DNA of 58,177 nucleotides. Origin: an uncultured Alphaproteobacteria bacterium. Its GTDB lineage: Bacteria > Pseudomonadota > Alphaproteobacteria > UBA3830. The first letter of the stretch is position 1. Every line of letters starts with the position of its first letter. A program made the position numbers and the translations under genes. Shown piece by piece: positions 7,754-16,369 of this stretch. Under the pieces are notes generated by a model. The model ran no database searches, was not told the origin of the DNA, and worked only from the letters and a program-made list of their open reading frames with translations. The stretch spans positions 1 to 58,177 of the forward strand of contig CALXQM010000015.1 in assembly GCA_944390765.1 (NCBI GenBank), written 5' to 3'.

Positions 7754-9073
7754 ATGATAAAACAAATATTTGGGACAGATGGTATTCGAGGTAAAGCTAA
7801 TCAGTATCCTTTAGACATTGATACGTGTGTAAAATTAACAAAAGCAATCAATATAAAATTTTTAAAAAATAAAAAAGAGCCTACGATATTAATTGGAAAG
7901 GATACTAGAGTATCCGGAGATATTTTTGAACATATTATCGCTGCTGTTTTTAGTTCATTAGGTTCTAATGTAAAATTAATGGGGGTAGTACCAACTCCTG
8001 CAGTTTCCATTCTTACGAAAAAATGGAATGCGGATTTAGGTATAATGATATCAGCATCTCATAATCCATATTACGATAATGGCATTAAGATTTTTAATTC
8101 AGAAGGATTTAAATTAAAAGATAATGAGGAGCTTGAATTAGAAAATATTATTTTTAATCAAACTTATGAAGATAATAATCAAAATTTTGGTACAATAGAA
8201 TATATTCATGAAGAAGCTGAACAAGCTTATTACGACAATATAATTCAATCTTTTAATTTTGATAAAAATCAAATAAAAGACAAAAAAGTTATTATAGACT
8301 CTGCTAATGGAGCATTAAGCAATATTGCGGGGAAAATTTTTAAATTTTTTGGATTTAATGTTATTAATTTATTTAATAATCCGAATGGCATAAATATTAA
8401 TGAGAATTGTGGCGCAACTCACCCAGACATATTAAGTAGCCTTGTATTAAAGCATCGTGCTGATTTTGGAATAGCATTTGATGGAGATGGAGATCGTGTT
8501 CTACTTTGTGATGAAAAAGGACAATTATTTAATGGGGATGAAATTTTATCTATATTGTTAATTGACGGCAATTATACAGAAGTAGTATCTACTATTATGT
8601 CAAATTTCGGATTTGAGAAATATTTAGAGAAAAAAAACATAAAACTAACTAAAACTAATGTAGGTGATAGATATGTATCAGAATATATAAAAAATAGTAA
8701 AGCAAATATTGGAGGTGAAACTTCTGGTCATATCATAATAAAGTCACACGCTCCTACAGGAGATGGCTTGTTTTCAGGATTGAAAGCAATACAAATAATA
8801 TTAAAAAATAGGGGTAAATTTAGTGAATATCATATGTTTGAACTATATCCAACTATAAGTAAAAACGTAAAAGTAAAAGATAAATCTATTATAAATTCAT
8901 TAAATAATATTATTCAAAATTATCAAAATCAACTTGGAAATAATGGTCGTCTAATTGTTAGACCATCTGGAACAGAGCCTTTAATTAGAATTTCAGCTGA
9001 AGGTAAGAATATTGACGAACTAAAAGACATTGTAAATAAAATCGAAGAAACTATACTAAAATGTCAATTGTAA
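7754..9073 (+). CDS. glmM: Phosphoglucosamine mutase
   Basis: Converts glucosamine-6-phosphate to glucosamine-1-phosphate, feeding UDP-GlcNAc for peptidoglycan and lipopolysaccharide. The 439-residue protein has all hallmarks of the phosphohexomutase family: FGTDGIRG at the start, the catalytic phosphoserine loop ISASHNP (S102), the metal loop DGDGDR (about 236-241), the sugar loop GETSGH (about 310-315) and the phosphate loop RPSGTEPLIRI near the end. Length is normal (about 445). It overlaps rmuC by 13 bases, so the two are co-transcribed. Confidence 0.95.
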   Translation: MIKQIFGTDGIRGKANQYPLDIDTCVKLTKAINIKFLKNKKEPTILIGKDTRVSGDIFEHIIAAVFSSLGSNVKLMGVVPTPAVSILTKKWNADLGIMISASHNPYYDNGIKIFNSEGFKLKDNEELELENIIFNQTYEDNNQNFGTIEYIHEEAEQAYYDNIIQSFNFDKNQIKDKKVIIDSANGALSNIAGKIFKFFGFNVINLFNNPNGININENCGATHPDILSSLVLKHRADFGIAFDGDGDRVLLCDEKGQLFNGDEILSILLIDGNYTEVVSTIMSNFGFEKYLEKKNIKLTKTNVGDRYVSEYIKNSKANIGGETSGHIIIKSHAPTGDGLFSGLKAIQIILKNRGKFSEYHMFELYPTISKNVKVKDKSIINSLNNIIQNYQNQLGNNGRLIVRPSGTEPLIRISAEGKNIDELKDIVNKIEETILKCQL

Positions 9074-10431
9074 TTTATTCAGCCTTAACTATATGTATCA
9101 TTATTATAATTTTTTTATTGTTGAATTTAAAACACAATGAAAATAAAGTTCAAAAATTCATCGGTATTGATAATAAATACCAAGAAGTTTTACTAGATAA
9201 TGCAAGATTAAAAGAAAAATGTGTAAAATTTGATGAAGTAACTCAAAAATATGAATTATTACAATCTCAAAATGCTATATTAGAAAAAGAAAATGTCTTA
9301 TTAAATGAAAAATTAGAACAGGAAAAGAAAAATCTTGCTGAAAAAATAAAATTACTGGAAAATGCTGAAAAAAAACTTTCTGATACATTTAAAGCATTAA
9401 GCTCAGAAGCATTATCGAAAAATAATCAAACTTTTATAGAGCTAGCAAAGGTTGTTTTTGAGAAATTACAGGAAAAAACAAAGGCTGATTTATCTTCAAA
9501 TACAAAATCATTAGGGGATTTAATAAATCCTATTAAACAAGCATTAGAAGGCGTAGGAATAAAACTCGGAGAATTAGAAAAATCTAGAATAGGAGCTTAT
9601 GAGGCATTAAAACAGCAGGTAGGGGATTTAATTCTTTCGCAAAATACATTAAAGAATGAAACTACTAATTTAGTGTCCGCTTTAAAAAATCCTACTTCAC
9701 GTGGTCAATGGGGTGAAATACAATTGCATAGGATTTTAGAATTATCAGGAATGAAAGAACACTGTGATTTTAAAGAACAAGTATCCATTGATAATAATGG
9801 TAAAAATATCCGTCCAGATATAGTAATTTACTATCCTGAGGGTAAGCAGGTAGTTATTGATGCAAAAGTTCCTTTAACAGCATATTTAAAATCTTTAGAA
9901 ACAACAAATGAAAATGAAAAAAGGAATTTATTGAGAGAACATACTAAACAAATAAGAAATCATATAATGAGCTTATCTAAAAAAGAATATTGGTCACAAT
10001 TTCAGCCTAGTCCAGAATTTGTTATAATGTTTTTACCGAATGAAGCTTTTTTCTCTGTAGCTATGGAACAAGATCCAAATCTATTAGAATTTGCTATGAA
10101 AGAAAATATTATTATATCTACTCCTACTACATTATTAGCATTATTGCATACAGTCGCTTGGGGATGGAAACAAAAAAATTTAGCAGAAAATGCAAAGCAA
10201 ATCATAAAATTAGGACAGGAATTATATGAAAGACTAAGCAATATGTCTCAACATTTTTATAATCTCGGAAAAAGTATAAATTCTACAATAACAAACTATA
10301 ACCAAACGTTAACTACTTTAGAAAGTAGAGTTCTAGTTACAACAAGAAAATTTAAAGAATTAAAAAACAATGAAAAAGAAATTATTGAACTTCAGCCTAT
10401 AGAAAATGATATAAAACAAATAAAAAACTAA
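9061..10431 (+). CDS. rmuC: DNA recombination protein RmuC
   Basis: A 456-residue protein of the RmuC family, thought to limit inversions at short repeats through a nuclease-like domain. It begins with one membrane segment (residues 4-21) followed by a long coiled coil (about 45-130, rich in E, K and L). The conserved core is at about 215-360: RGQWGEIQLHRILELSGM, then RPDIVIYYPEGKQVVIDAKV, the latter matching the PD-(D/E)xK-like site, and FVIMFLPNEAFFSVAME. The start overlaps the end of glmM. The gene ends four bases from the convergent hsp20. Confidence 0.9.
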   Translation: MSIVIYSALTICIIIIIFLLLNLKHNENKVQKFIGIDNKYQEVLLDNARLKEKCVKFDEVTQKYELLQSQNAILEKENVLLNEKLEQEKKNLAEKIKLLENAEKKLSDTFKALSSEALSKNNQTFIELAKVVFEKLQEKTKADLSSNTKSLGDLINPIKQALEGVGIKLGELEKSRIGAYEALKQQVGDLILSQNTLKNETTNLVSALKNPTSRGQWGEIQLHRILELSGMKEHCDFKEQVSIDNNGKNIRPDIVIYYPEGKQVVIDAKVPLTAYLKSLETTNENEKRNLLREHTKQIRNHIMSLSKKEYWSQFQPSPEFVIMFLPNEAFFSVAMEQDPNLLEFAMKENIIISTPTTLLALLHTVAWGWKQKNLAENAKQIIKLGQELYERLSNMSQHFYNLGKSINSTITNYNQTLTTLESRVLVTTRKFKELKNNEKEIIELQPIENDIKQIKN

Positions 10432-10435
10432 TATT

Positions 10436-10882
10436 TTATCCTTCAATTTGTTTTGGTTTTACCGGATGTATCCCAGGTTCTTCGATTTCTATGGTACGGA
10501 CTTCGCTTTCGTTATGCAATCTTAATAAATTAATATGTAATAAGCCATCTAAAAACTCCGCATTTTTTACTTCAACCCCATCAGCCAAAACAAAAGTTTT
10601 TATAAATTGACGTGTAGCGATTCCTCTATAGATAAAGATAGCCTCAGGATTTACTTCCTGTTTTCCTTTAATAGTTAATTGATTATTTTCTAAAGAAATA
10701 CTTATATTTTTTCTTTGGAATCCGGCAAGAGCTAAAGTAATTCTATATCCATATTCTCCTATTTGTTCTATATTATAAGGAGGGTAATTATCTTGAACTT
10801 TAGATATAGAATCAATTAAACGTTCAAAATGATCAAATCCTAAAAATAAAGGACTATTAAATAACGAAGACAATCTATCCAT
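10436..10882 (-). CDS. Small heat shock protein, Hsp20/IbpA family
   Basis: A 148-residue chaperone that holds unfolding proteins. The alpha-crystallin domain spans about residues 36-130: YNIEQIGEYGYRITLALAGF, then NQLTIKGKQ, the RGIA-x-RQF-x-x-x-F strand (usual in IbpA-like proteins) and FLDGLLHINL. The N-terminus (LFNSPLFLGFDHFERLID) matches the IbpA/HspD type of Proteobacteria. It is transcribed toward rmuC with only four bases between the stops. No heat-shock promoter was confirmed. Confidence 0.9.
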   Translation of the reverse strand: MDRLSSLFNSPLFLGFDHFERLIDSISKVQDNYPPYNIEQIGEYGYRITLALAGFQRKNISISLENNQLTIKGKQEVNPEAIFIYRGIATRQFIKTFVLADGVEVKNAEFLDGLLHINLLRLHNESEVRTIEIEEPGIHPVKPKQIEG

Positions 10883-10969
10883 AATAAAAACTCATTCACT
10901 ACATATAATTATATTACAATATGTTATAAATGTAAAAAAATTTGAAAATATTTATAAATTCATTAATTA

Positions 10970-11740
10970 TTAAGAAATCAAGTTAAATTTTTTGAAATAA
11001 TTATCAATCTCATCTCTCATTTCGACTCCTACTTCTTCAAAACAGTTTAGAAGTTCATTATATGTATTTTGCCCTCCAATAAAGTCCCAAAATTCTTCTG
11101 CTACTTTTAATTCTTCATCTAAATCAAGCATGCCCCTTATCGTCCATCTTGCATATGGATTAGGCGCATAAGGATTATAAGGTATTGCAATTAGAGTATG
11201 AATATTCTTATTAGGATTATTTGCTAATATTACAGCAACCCATTCTAATAATGTTCTTTTAAAACCTTTAAATTCTCCGATATTAGGCTTTGCTGTTTTT
11301 AAATCAATTAAGTATAATTCATTATTAGTTTCTAACATTAAATCAACTTTTGTAGTTCTAATTTCCCGCATAGTACCGCTTCGACAAACTTCTCTTATTT
11401 TTTCAATTTCATTGATTTTATTTGGTAGAATGTTGGCTGAACTTAATTCATCTATTATATTTTGAATTACTCTCTGGGCTTTTTCACTGATTATTTTAGG
11501 AGTGCTATATTGCTTTTTACTAGACATAAAATTACTCTGACTTAGTATTAGGGCAATAGGTTCAAATATTGTAGTACCAAAATTAGTGTTTAAAGAATGA
11601 ATGAAAGAATATAAAGCTAGCCTATCTTTTCCAAGAAGCCTTGTATGGAAAGGCATTGAACATGGTTCAGGATTATGATTAGCAAATTTATCTCGTAAAA
11701 CATGTTTTAATAATTTTTTAATTTCAGATTCTTTTATCAT
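10970..11740 (-). CDS. Type II restriction endonuclease, TdeIII-like
   Basis: A 256-residue protein that resembles the TdeIII/MjaII restriction endonuclease family. The N-terminal block PMPFHTRLLGKDRLALYSFI-like stretch (PFHTRLLGKDRLALYSF, about 31-47) and SLNTNFGTTIFEPIA are family-type. The PD-(D/E)xK core appears as TTKVDLML followed by LYLIDLKTAKPN (about 127-151), with D and D-L-K as likely metal ligands. Members of the family are recorded as cutting GGNCC, which I recall rather than can show. It follows the methyltransferase gene by 16 bases and has its own AGGAG site, so the pair forms a restriction-modification operon with the methyltransferase first. Confidence 0.8.
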   Translation of the reverse strand: MIKESEIKKLLKHVLRDKFANHNPEPCSMPFHTRLLGKDRLALYSFIHSLNTNFGTTIFEPIALILSQSNFMSSKKQYSTPKIISEKAQRVIQNIIDELSSANILPNKINEIEKIREVCRSGTMREIRTTKVDLMLETNNELYLIDLKTAKPNIGEFKGFKRTLLEWVAVILANNPNKNIHTLIAIPYNPYAPNPYARWTIRGMLDLDEELKVAEEFWDFIGGQNTYNELLNCFEEVGVEMRDEIDNYFKKFNLIS

Positions 11741-11756
11741 AACTCTGCTCCTTAAT

Positions 11757-13352
11757 TTATTTTTCTTTTAAATGAAAAATAGTTTCCGCGTAAGCATTTT
11801 TTACCTTTTCTGTACGATTTAATACCGGTCTATTATATTGGTTTACTATTACCATATTGGATTTTTCGGCAATTTTTGGATATAAGTTATACTTATCGTT
11901 AGCTACAAGAAATATATTATAATCTTCTCTGAGATATCTCTTGCAATTCAACAATACAGTTGTAATCCCATCTACATACATGTCTCTTGCCCTAATATTT
12001 TGACCACTATCAAGCGAACCTATTTCTAAATTATCTTTTCTTTCAAAATTAAACAATTCATATGTATAAGCATGCTGTTCATGATAATCAATAAGACCAA
12101 CATATGGGGGACTAGAAAATATTCCAGAAAATTTCTTATTTTTTAATAAATCATATAATGCCCTATTTTTTATAGAAAGACATTTATATAAATCTATATT
12201 TCTACTATCTCCTGTTAAACATATCTGATAAGTTTGCGTTTTTATTTGATTAAATTCTAATATTCTTTTTGTTGTATCCTTACTGTATGTATTCCACCAT
12301 TTTAAAATTGAAAATAAAGGCTTGCATATCTTATAATGTTTAGTACAATAATATGTTGTAGTAACAGGATTTAATAGAGTTGCTAAGTCAGAATGAGTTG
12401 TTGCTCGGCAAGAGCGCATTGTTCTACTTAATATCAATATTAATATATTTTTAAGATTTTGATTTATATCTTTATCACTTTCTATATAATCTCTTGTGAT
12501 GTATAGCTCATCTCTAATATTAGGTAAAAACCACTTATTAATAAAACTGCTATTATCACAATTTATATTTATTTTATATTTCTTGATTAATTTATAATAT
12601 ACATCTAGAAAGAGACTTTCTTTTTCTTTGGAATATATTTCTTCATTAATAATTTTATTTTTTATAGATATTTTATAATCATAACTAGAGAAAAATTGAT
12701 GATTAAATTTATTTAATTCATCTAATAGCTCATTTTCAAAATATTGAATACGTGTTTTAGTTAAGTGAATATATAACAACTCACTTATTTTTTCGATTTT
12801 TCTTTTTAATTCATTTATATCAATATCAGATATTTTACAATTTGAAATTAATGTATTAAATATTGATATTTCGATACCAATAGCATGCATTCCTAATTCG
12901 TTAGCTTGTACTAATGTTGTTCCACTACCGCAAAAAGGATCTAGTATTATATCTCCCTTTTTAAAATATACACTATTTTTGAAATTATCGATATGAGAAT
13001 CTAAAAAGTACTCAACTAATTGTGGTATAAATTTTCCTTTATATGGGTGCAATCTATGCACATGCTTGGTTGTTTCTGATTCTTTTAAATTACTAAATGA
13101 TAACGTTTGATTTATATCAGTATTATTCCATGCTTTAAATTGTTCATTTTTATATTTACTATAATATTGTCTTAGTTCACATAATGAAACCTTTAATGAA
13201 TTGTCTTTTACATATTTTTTTATTAAAGCATACTGAATAAGATAAGAAATATTACTATTGGTGACTTTTTTCTTTAAAAAGTTGGATGCCCATGCGCTAG
13301 CTTCTGTTATTGAAACTAAATCATCATTTTGATCAACATTTGATGCTAACAT
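11757..13352 (-). CDS. DNA methyltransferase of a type II R-M system (SPPY type)
   Basis: A 531-residue DNA methylase. Start: ATG 13352, five bases after AGGAG, preferred to TTG 13364. The N-terminus (SITEASAWASNFLKKKVTNS) looks like a small helix-turn-helix recognition part. The AdoMet motif I is DPFCGSGTT (about 138-146), just after a HPYKGKFIPQLV block, and the catalytic motif IV is SPPY (414-417) in FSSPPYVGLIDYHEQH. SPPY is typical of N4-cytosine methylases, so cytosine-N4 is the likely product, but adenine cannot be excluded. The order motif I before motif IV and the long 270-residue middle suit this subgroup. It precedes the TdeIII-like nuclease in one operon. Confidence 0.85.
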   Translation of the reverse strand: MLASNVDQNDDLVSITEASAWASNFLKKKVTNSNISYLIQYALIKKYVKDNSLKVSLCELRQYYSKYKNEQFKAWNNTDINQTLSFSNLKESETTKHVHRLHPYKGKFIPQLVEYFLDSHIDNFKNSVYFKKGDIILDPFCGSGTTLVQANELGMHAIGIEISIFNTLISNCKISDIDINELKRKIEKISELLYIHLTKTRIQYFENELLDELNKFNHQFFSSYDYKISIKNKIINEEIYSKEKESLFLDVYYKLIKKYKININCDNSSFINKWFLPNIRDELYITRDYIESDKDINQNLKNILILILSRTMRSCRATTHSDLATLLNPVTTTYYCTKHYKICKPLFSILKWWNTYSKDTTKRILEFNQIKTQTYQICLTGDSRNIDLYKCLSIKNRALYDLLKNKKFSGIFSSPPYVGLIDYHEQHAYTYELFNFERKDNLEIGSLDSGQNIRARDMYVDGITTVLLNCKRYLREDYNIFLVANDKYNLYPKIAEKSNMVIVNQYNRPVLNRTEKVKNAYAETIFHLKEK

Positions 13353-13541
13353 ACAACTCCTCAATATAGAATACTACCATATTTAATAATAGATTTTCAT
13401 TATATTTGAGAAAATCCTATTTCTCAAAGGCTATTTTAATTTATACCTGTAAAGGAATACATGGTTTGATTATTTTGGGAAACAGAGACATAAATTTTTA
13501 AATTTTCTCTGAATTAATTTTTTTAGTTTATCTATTATTGA

Positions 13542-13758
13542 TTATGCTTCAAAAGGAATCAGAATTAACGTAGTTCTTCCTAGTGTAATTTTTGCTCTAA
13601 TAGCAAAAAAATATTTCGTATGAGATACCGCCATTAACTTTGACTTCTCTTGAAATATATTTGATTTCAGGTTTATTGATTTCCATTCGGATTGATCGTG
13701 CACTTTTCAATCCCTTAGCTTGCGCGATTTCTTTAATATTTATATATTCTTCGGTCAT
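13542..13758 (-). pseudogene. Transposase N-terminal (helix-turn-helix) remnant
   Basis: Minus-strand ATG 13758 opens MTEEYINIKEIAQAKGLKS, then ARSIRMEINKPEIKYISREV and KVNGGISYEIFFCY, stopping at 13597-13599. 'I-x-EIA-x-x-KGL' and 'KYISR-x-V-x-GG-x-SYEI' are the marks of the DNA-binding start of Mu-like DDE transposases. Removing one base from the seven-base A/T run just before the stop lets the frame run on as AIRAKITLGRTTLILIPFEA to a stop at 13542-13544, a tail that is not transposase-like. Only the first domain is left, so the element is dead. Confidence 0.5.
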
Positions 13759-14136
13759 CGTACACACACGATAACTCTGAAGACAAAGGATTGGAACTCT
13801 ACTTCCGAGCTTTGTGTCGGTTTCATATTAATTAAAAAATTGAACAAAACAACAGAATTTTCAAAAATCTTAAACGACTCGCATTGCATGGATGAATCAT
13901 ACCATTTGAACCAAGACTTAAACAATATAAAACACAAGCAAAAAGAGGAGGGCAATCCTTTACCAAAATAATCACACTGCCCTACGCAAACCACTCAATT
14001 TATTACAATATCACCAATATACTAACTTTTTTAGACCGCTATCCAGATATAATTTATTTAAAAATAAAGCTAACCGAACATTATTTTACTACATCTTATA
14101 AAAAAATTTTACCTAAGATATTTATAATAAGAACAT
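13759..14136. other. Intergenic stretch between transposase remnant and tRNA-fMet
   Basis: Two opposite overlapping open frames (about 80 codons each) cover 13720-13994, but neither has a recognisable domain, a ribosome site or a natural start, so I do not call them. One frame from about 13937 reads KRGGQSFTKIITLPYANH without a start. Likely remains of the element at 13542-13758. Confidence 0.3.
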
Positions 14137-14213
<77 letters not shown>

Positions 14214-14296
14214 ATAATATCCATATTATACTTCGCTATAGAATTAAAGACAATACTACAAACAAAAAATTTTATAAATTAAATTCTTGCAAACAT

Positions 14297-15091
14297 TTAT
14301 TTAACTTGGACATCATAAGGTGGTTTAGTTAAACCAATTAATGAATTTGTAAATATTTCACACCCATCTTCTGTAACTCCCATAGTATGCTCAAACTGGG
14401 CAGACAAAGAACGATCTGCAGATATTACCGTCCAACCATCACTTAATAAACGAGTTCTATACGTACCTACATTAATCATAGGCTCAATTGTAAATACATA
14501 TCCAGGCTCTAGTTCTAATCCTGTTCCAGATTTTCCAAAATGCAGGACAGCGGGTTCATCATGGAATATTTTCCCTGTTCCATGACCACAGTAATCACGA
14601 ACCACTGAGAATTTTTTACCTTCGACATAGCTTTGAATAGCATGCCCTATATCTCCTAACCTAATTCCTGGACGTACTAAATCTATAGCTATCATTAATG
14701 CATTATATGTCACTTCTATAAGCTCTTTTGCTTTATTGGACGGCTTTCCTACAACATACATACGGCTAGTATCTCCATACCATCCGTTCACAATAACTGT
14801 AACGTCAATATTTAAAATATCCCCATTAACTAACTTGCGTTGGGAAGGAATTCCATGACAAATAACATGATTAAGTGAGATACATGTAGCATTTGGATAT
14901 CCATTATATCCTAGACATGCAGGTATGGCATTATTACGTAGAATTTCTTCATGACATAACTTATCCAATTCTGCTGTCGTTATACCAACTTGAACAAAAG
15001 GAGTAATATAATCCAGAATATGAGCTGCAACCTTTCCTGCTTTTCTTAATCCTTCAAAATCTTTTTTAGAATATTTTTTTACAGCAGACAT
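14297..15091 (-). CDS. map: Methionine aminopeptidase, type I
   Basis: Removes the starting methionine from new proteins. The 264-residue protein has the type I plan. Visible family stretches: TAELDKLCHEEI, ACLGYNGYPNATCISLNHVI with CHGIP, the metal-ligand block LNIDVTVIVNGWYGDTSRMY (two D ligands), YCGHGTG with H, EPAVLHF, FTIEPMIN (E ligand) and SAQFEHTMGVTEDG (E ligand near the end). All five metal ligands are present. It lies 23 bases behind ychF on the same strand and is probably co-transcribed with it. Confidence 0.95.
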   Translation of the reverse strand: MSAVKKYSKKDFEGLRKAGKVAAHILDYITPFVQVGITTAELDKLCHEEILRNNAIPACLGYNGYPNATCISLNHVICHGIPSQRKLVNGDILNIDVTVIVNGWYGDTSRMYVVGKPSNKAKELIEVTYNALMIAIDLVRPGIRLGDIGHAIQSYVEGKKFSVVRDYCGHGTGKIFHDEPAVLHFGKSGTGLELEPGYVFTIEPMINVGTYRTRLLSDGWTVISADRSLSAQFEHTMGVTEDGCEIFTNSLIGLTKPPYDVQVK

Positions 15092-15114
15092 AATAACACC
15101 TTTATGTTGAAATA

Positions 15115-16206
15115 TTATACATTAAATCTAAAATGAAAAATATCTCCATCGTTAACTATATAATCTTTACCCTCTAAGCGTATTTTTCCAGAGGCTTTTG
15201 CTCCAGCTTCTCCATTACAAGCTATATAATCTTCATAACTTATGGTCTCGGCACAAATAAACCCTCTTTCAAAATCTGAATGAATCACTCCTGCAGCTGA
15301 TGGAGCTTTAGCACCTTTATGAACCGTCCAAGAATGGGTTTCTTGTGGTCCAACTGTAAAAAAAGTAATTAAATTAAGAAGATTATATCCTCCTTTTATA
15401 ACCCTAGATAATCCAGATTCAGATAGTCCCAAAGACTCAATATATTCTCTTTTTTCTTCTTCATTTTGAATCAAAGCAATTTCAGATTCTATTTCAGCTG
15501 AAACTATTACCATAGGAGCATTTTTTTCTTTTGCAAATAATTTTACTTGATTAGAATAAGCATTTCCTTTAGAAACATCATTTTCAGATACATTACAAAC
15601 ATACAGTATAGGCTTAAAAGTAATAAGTTGCATTGTATTTGCTATTATTTGCTCTTCCTCAGAAAGAGCTAACTTACTTAATAAATTTCCTGCCTCTAAC
15701 CAGTCAATTCCTTTTTTTATAAAATTTTTCATTTTATTTAATTCAGGATTATTTTTTCTTGAAATATTTTCTTCTTTTTTTCTTAAACTCCCTATATCAG
15801 ATAATATTAATTCGGTTTCAACAATTTCAATATCTCTTATAGGATTTACTGATCCATTAACATGTGTAATATTTTCATTATCAAAGCATCTTACTATATG
15901 TAAAATAGCATCAGTACTGCGAATATGACCAAGAAATTGATTTCCTAATCCTTCTCCTTTACTTGCCCCTTTAACTAAACCAGCTATATCTACAATTTCA
16001 ATTTGTGAAGCTATAATTTTCTCACTTGATGCGATTTTCGCTAATTTATTTAAACGTTCATCGGGAACAGCTACTCTTCCTACGTTAGGTTCTATAGTGC
16101 AAAATGGGTAATTCATTGCTTCAGCTGATGCAGTTTGTGTAATAGCATTAAATAAGGTTGATTTTCCGACATTTGGAAGTCCTACAATTCCGCAATTAAA
16201 ACCCAT
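15115..16206 (-). CDS. ychF: Ribosome-associated ATPase YchF
   Basis: A 363-residue Obg-family P-loop protein that binds ribosomes and prefers ATP. It shows the Walker A box GLPNVGKST (8-16), the DIAGLVKGASKGEGLGNQFL switch II block (about 69-90), an inserted coiled-coil/helical part (about 125-210), LYVCNVSEND in place of the NKxD box (typical of YchF) and a C-terminal TGS domain (TFFTVGPQETHSWTVHKGAK to DYIVNDGDIFHFRFNV). Length matches E. coli YchF (363). It leads the ychF-map pair. Confidence 0.95.
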   Translation of the reverse strand: MGFNCGIVGLPNVGKSTLFNAITQTASAEAMNYPFCTIEPNVGRVAVPDERLNKLAKIASSEKIIASQIEIVDIAGLVKGASKGEGLGNQFLGHIRSTDAILHIVRCFDNENITHVNGSVNPIRDIEIVETELILSDIGSLRKKEENISRKNNPELNKMKNFIKKGIDWLEAGNLLSKLALSEEEQIIANTMQLITFKPILYVCNVSENDVSKGNAYSNQVKLFAKEKNAPMVIVSAEIESEIALIQNEEEKREYIESLGLSESGLSRVIKGGYNLLNLITFFTVGPQETHSWTVHKGAKAPSAAGVIHSDFERGFICAETISYEDYIACNGEAGAKASGKIRLEGKDYIVNDGDIFHFRFNV

Positions 16207-16369
16207 GTTCTATCCTATAAATAACAATAAGAATATATATGATTAAGATAAATTTGTCATGATATTGATAATAAATTTCCACCTGCGTTTTTTACTATTT
16301 TTTAATATAAATTATATATATTTTTTATAAATTTTAATGTAATTTTTTTCTGAATTAGAAGGATCAGTC

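Noticed and set aside
13720-13994. Two opposite overlapping open frames of about 80 codons
   Set aside because: Neither shows a domain, a leader or a start signal, and each could be the shadow of decayed DNA.
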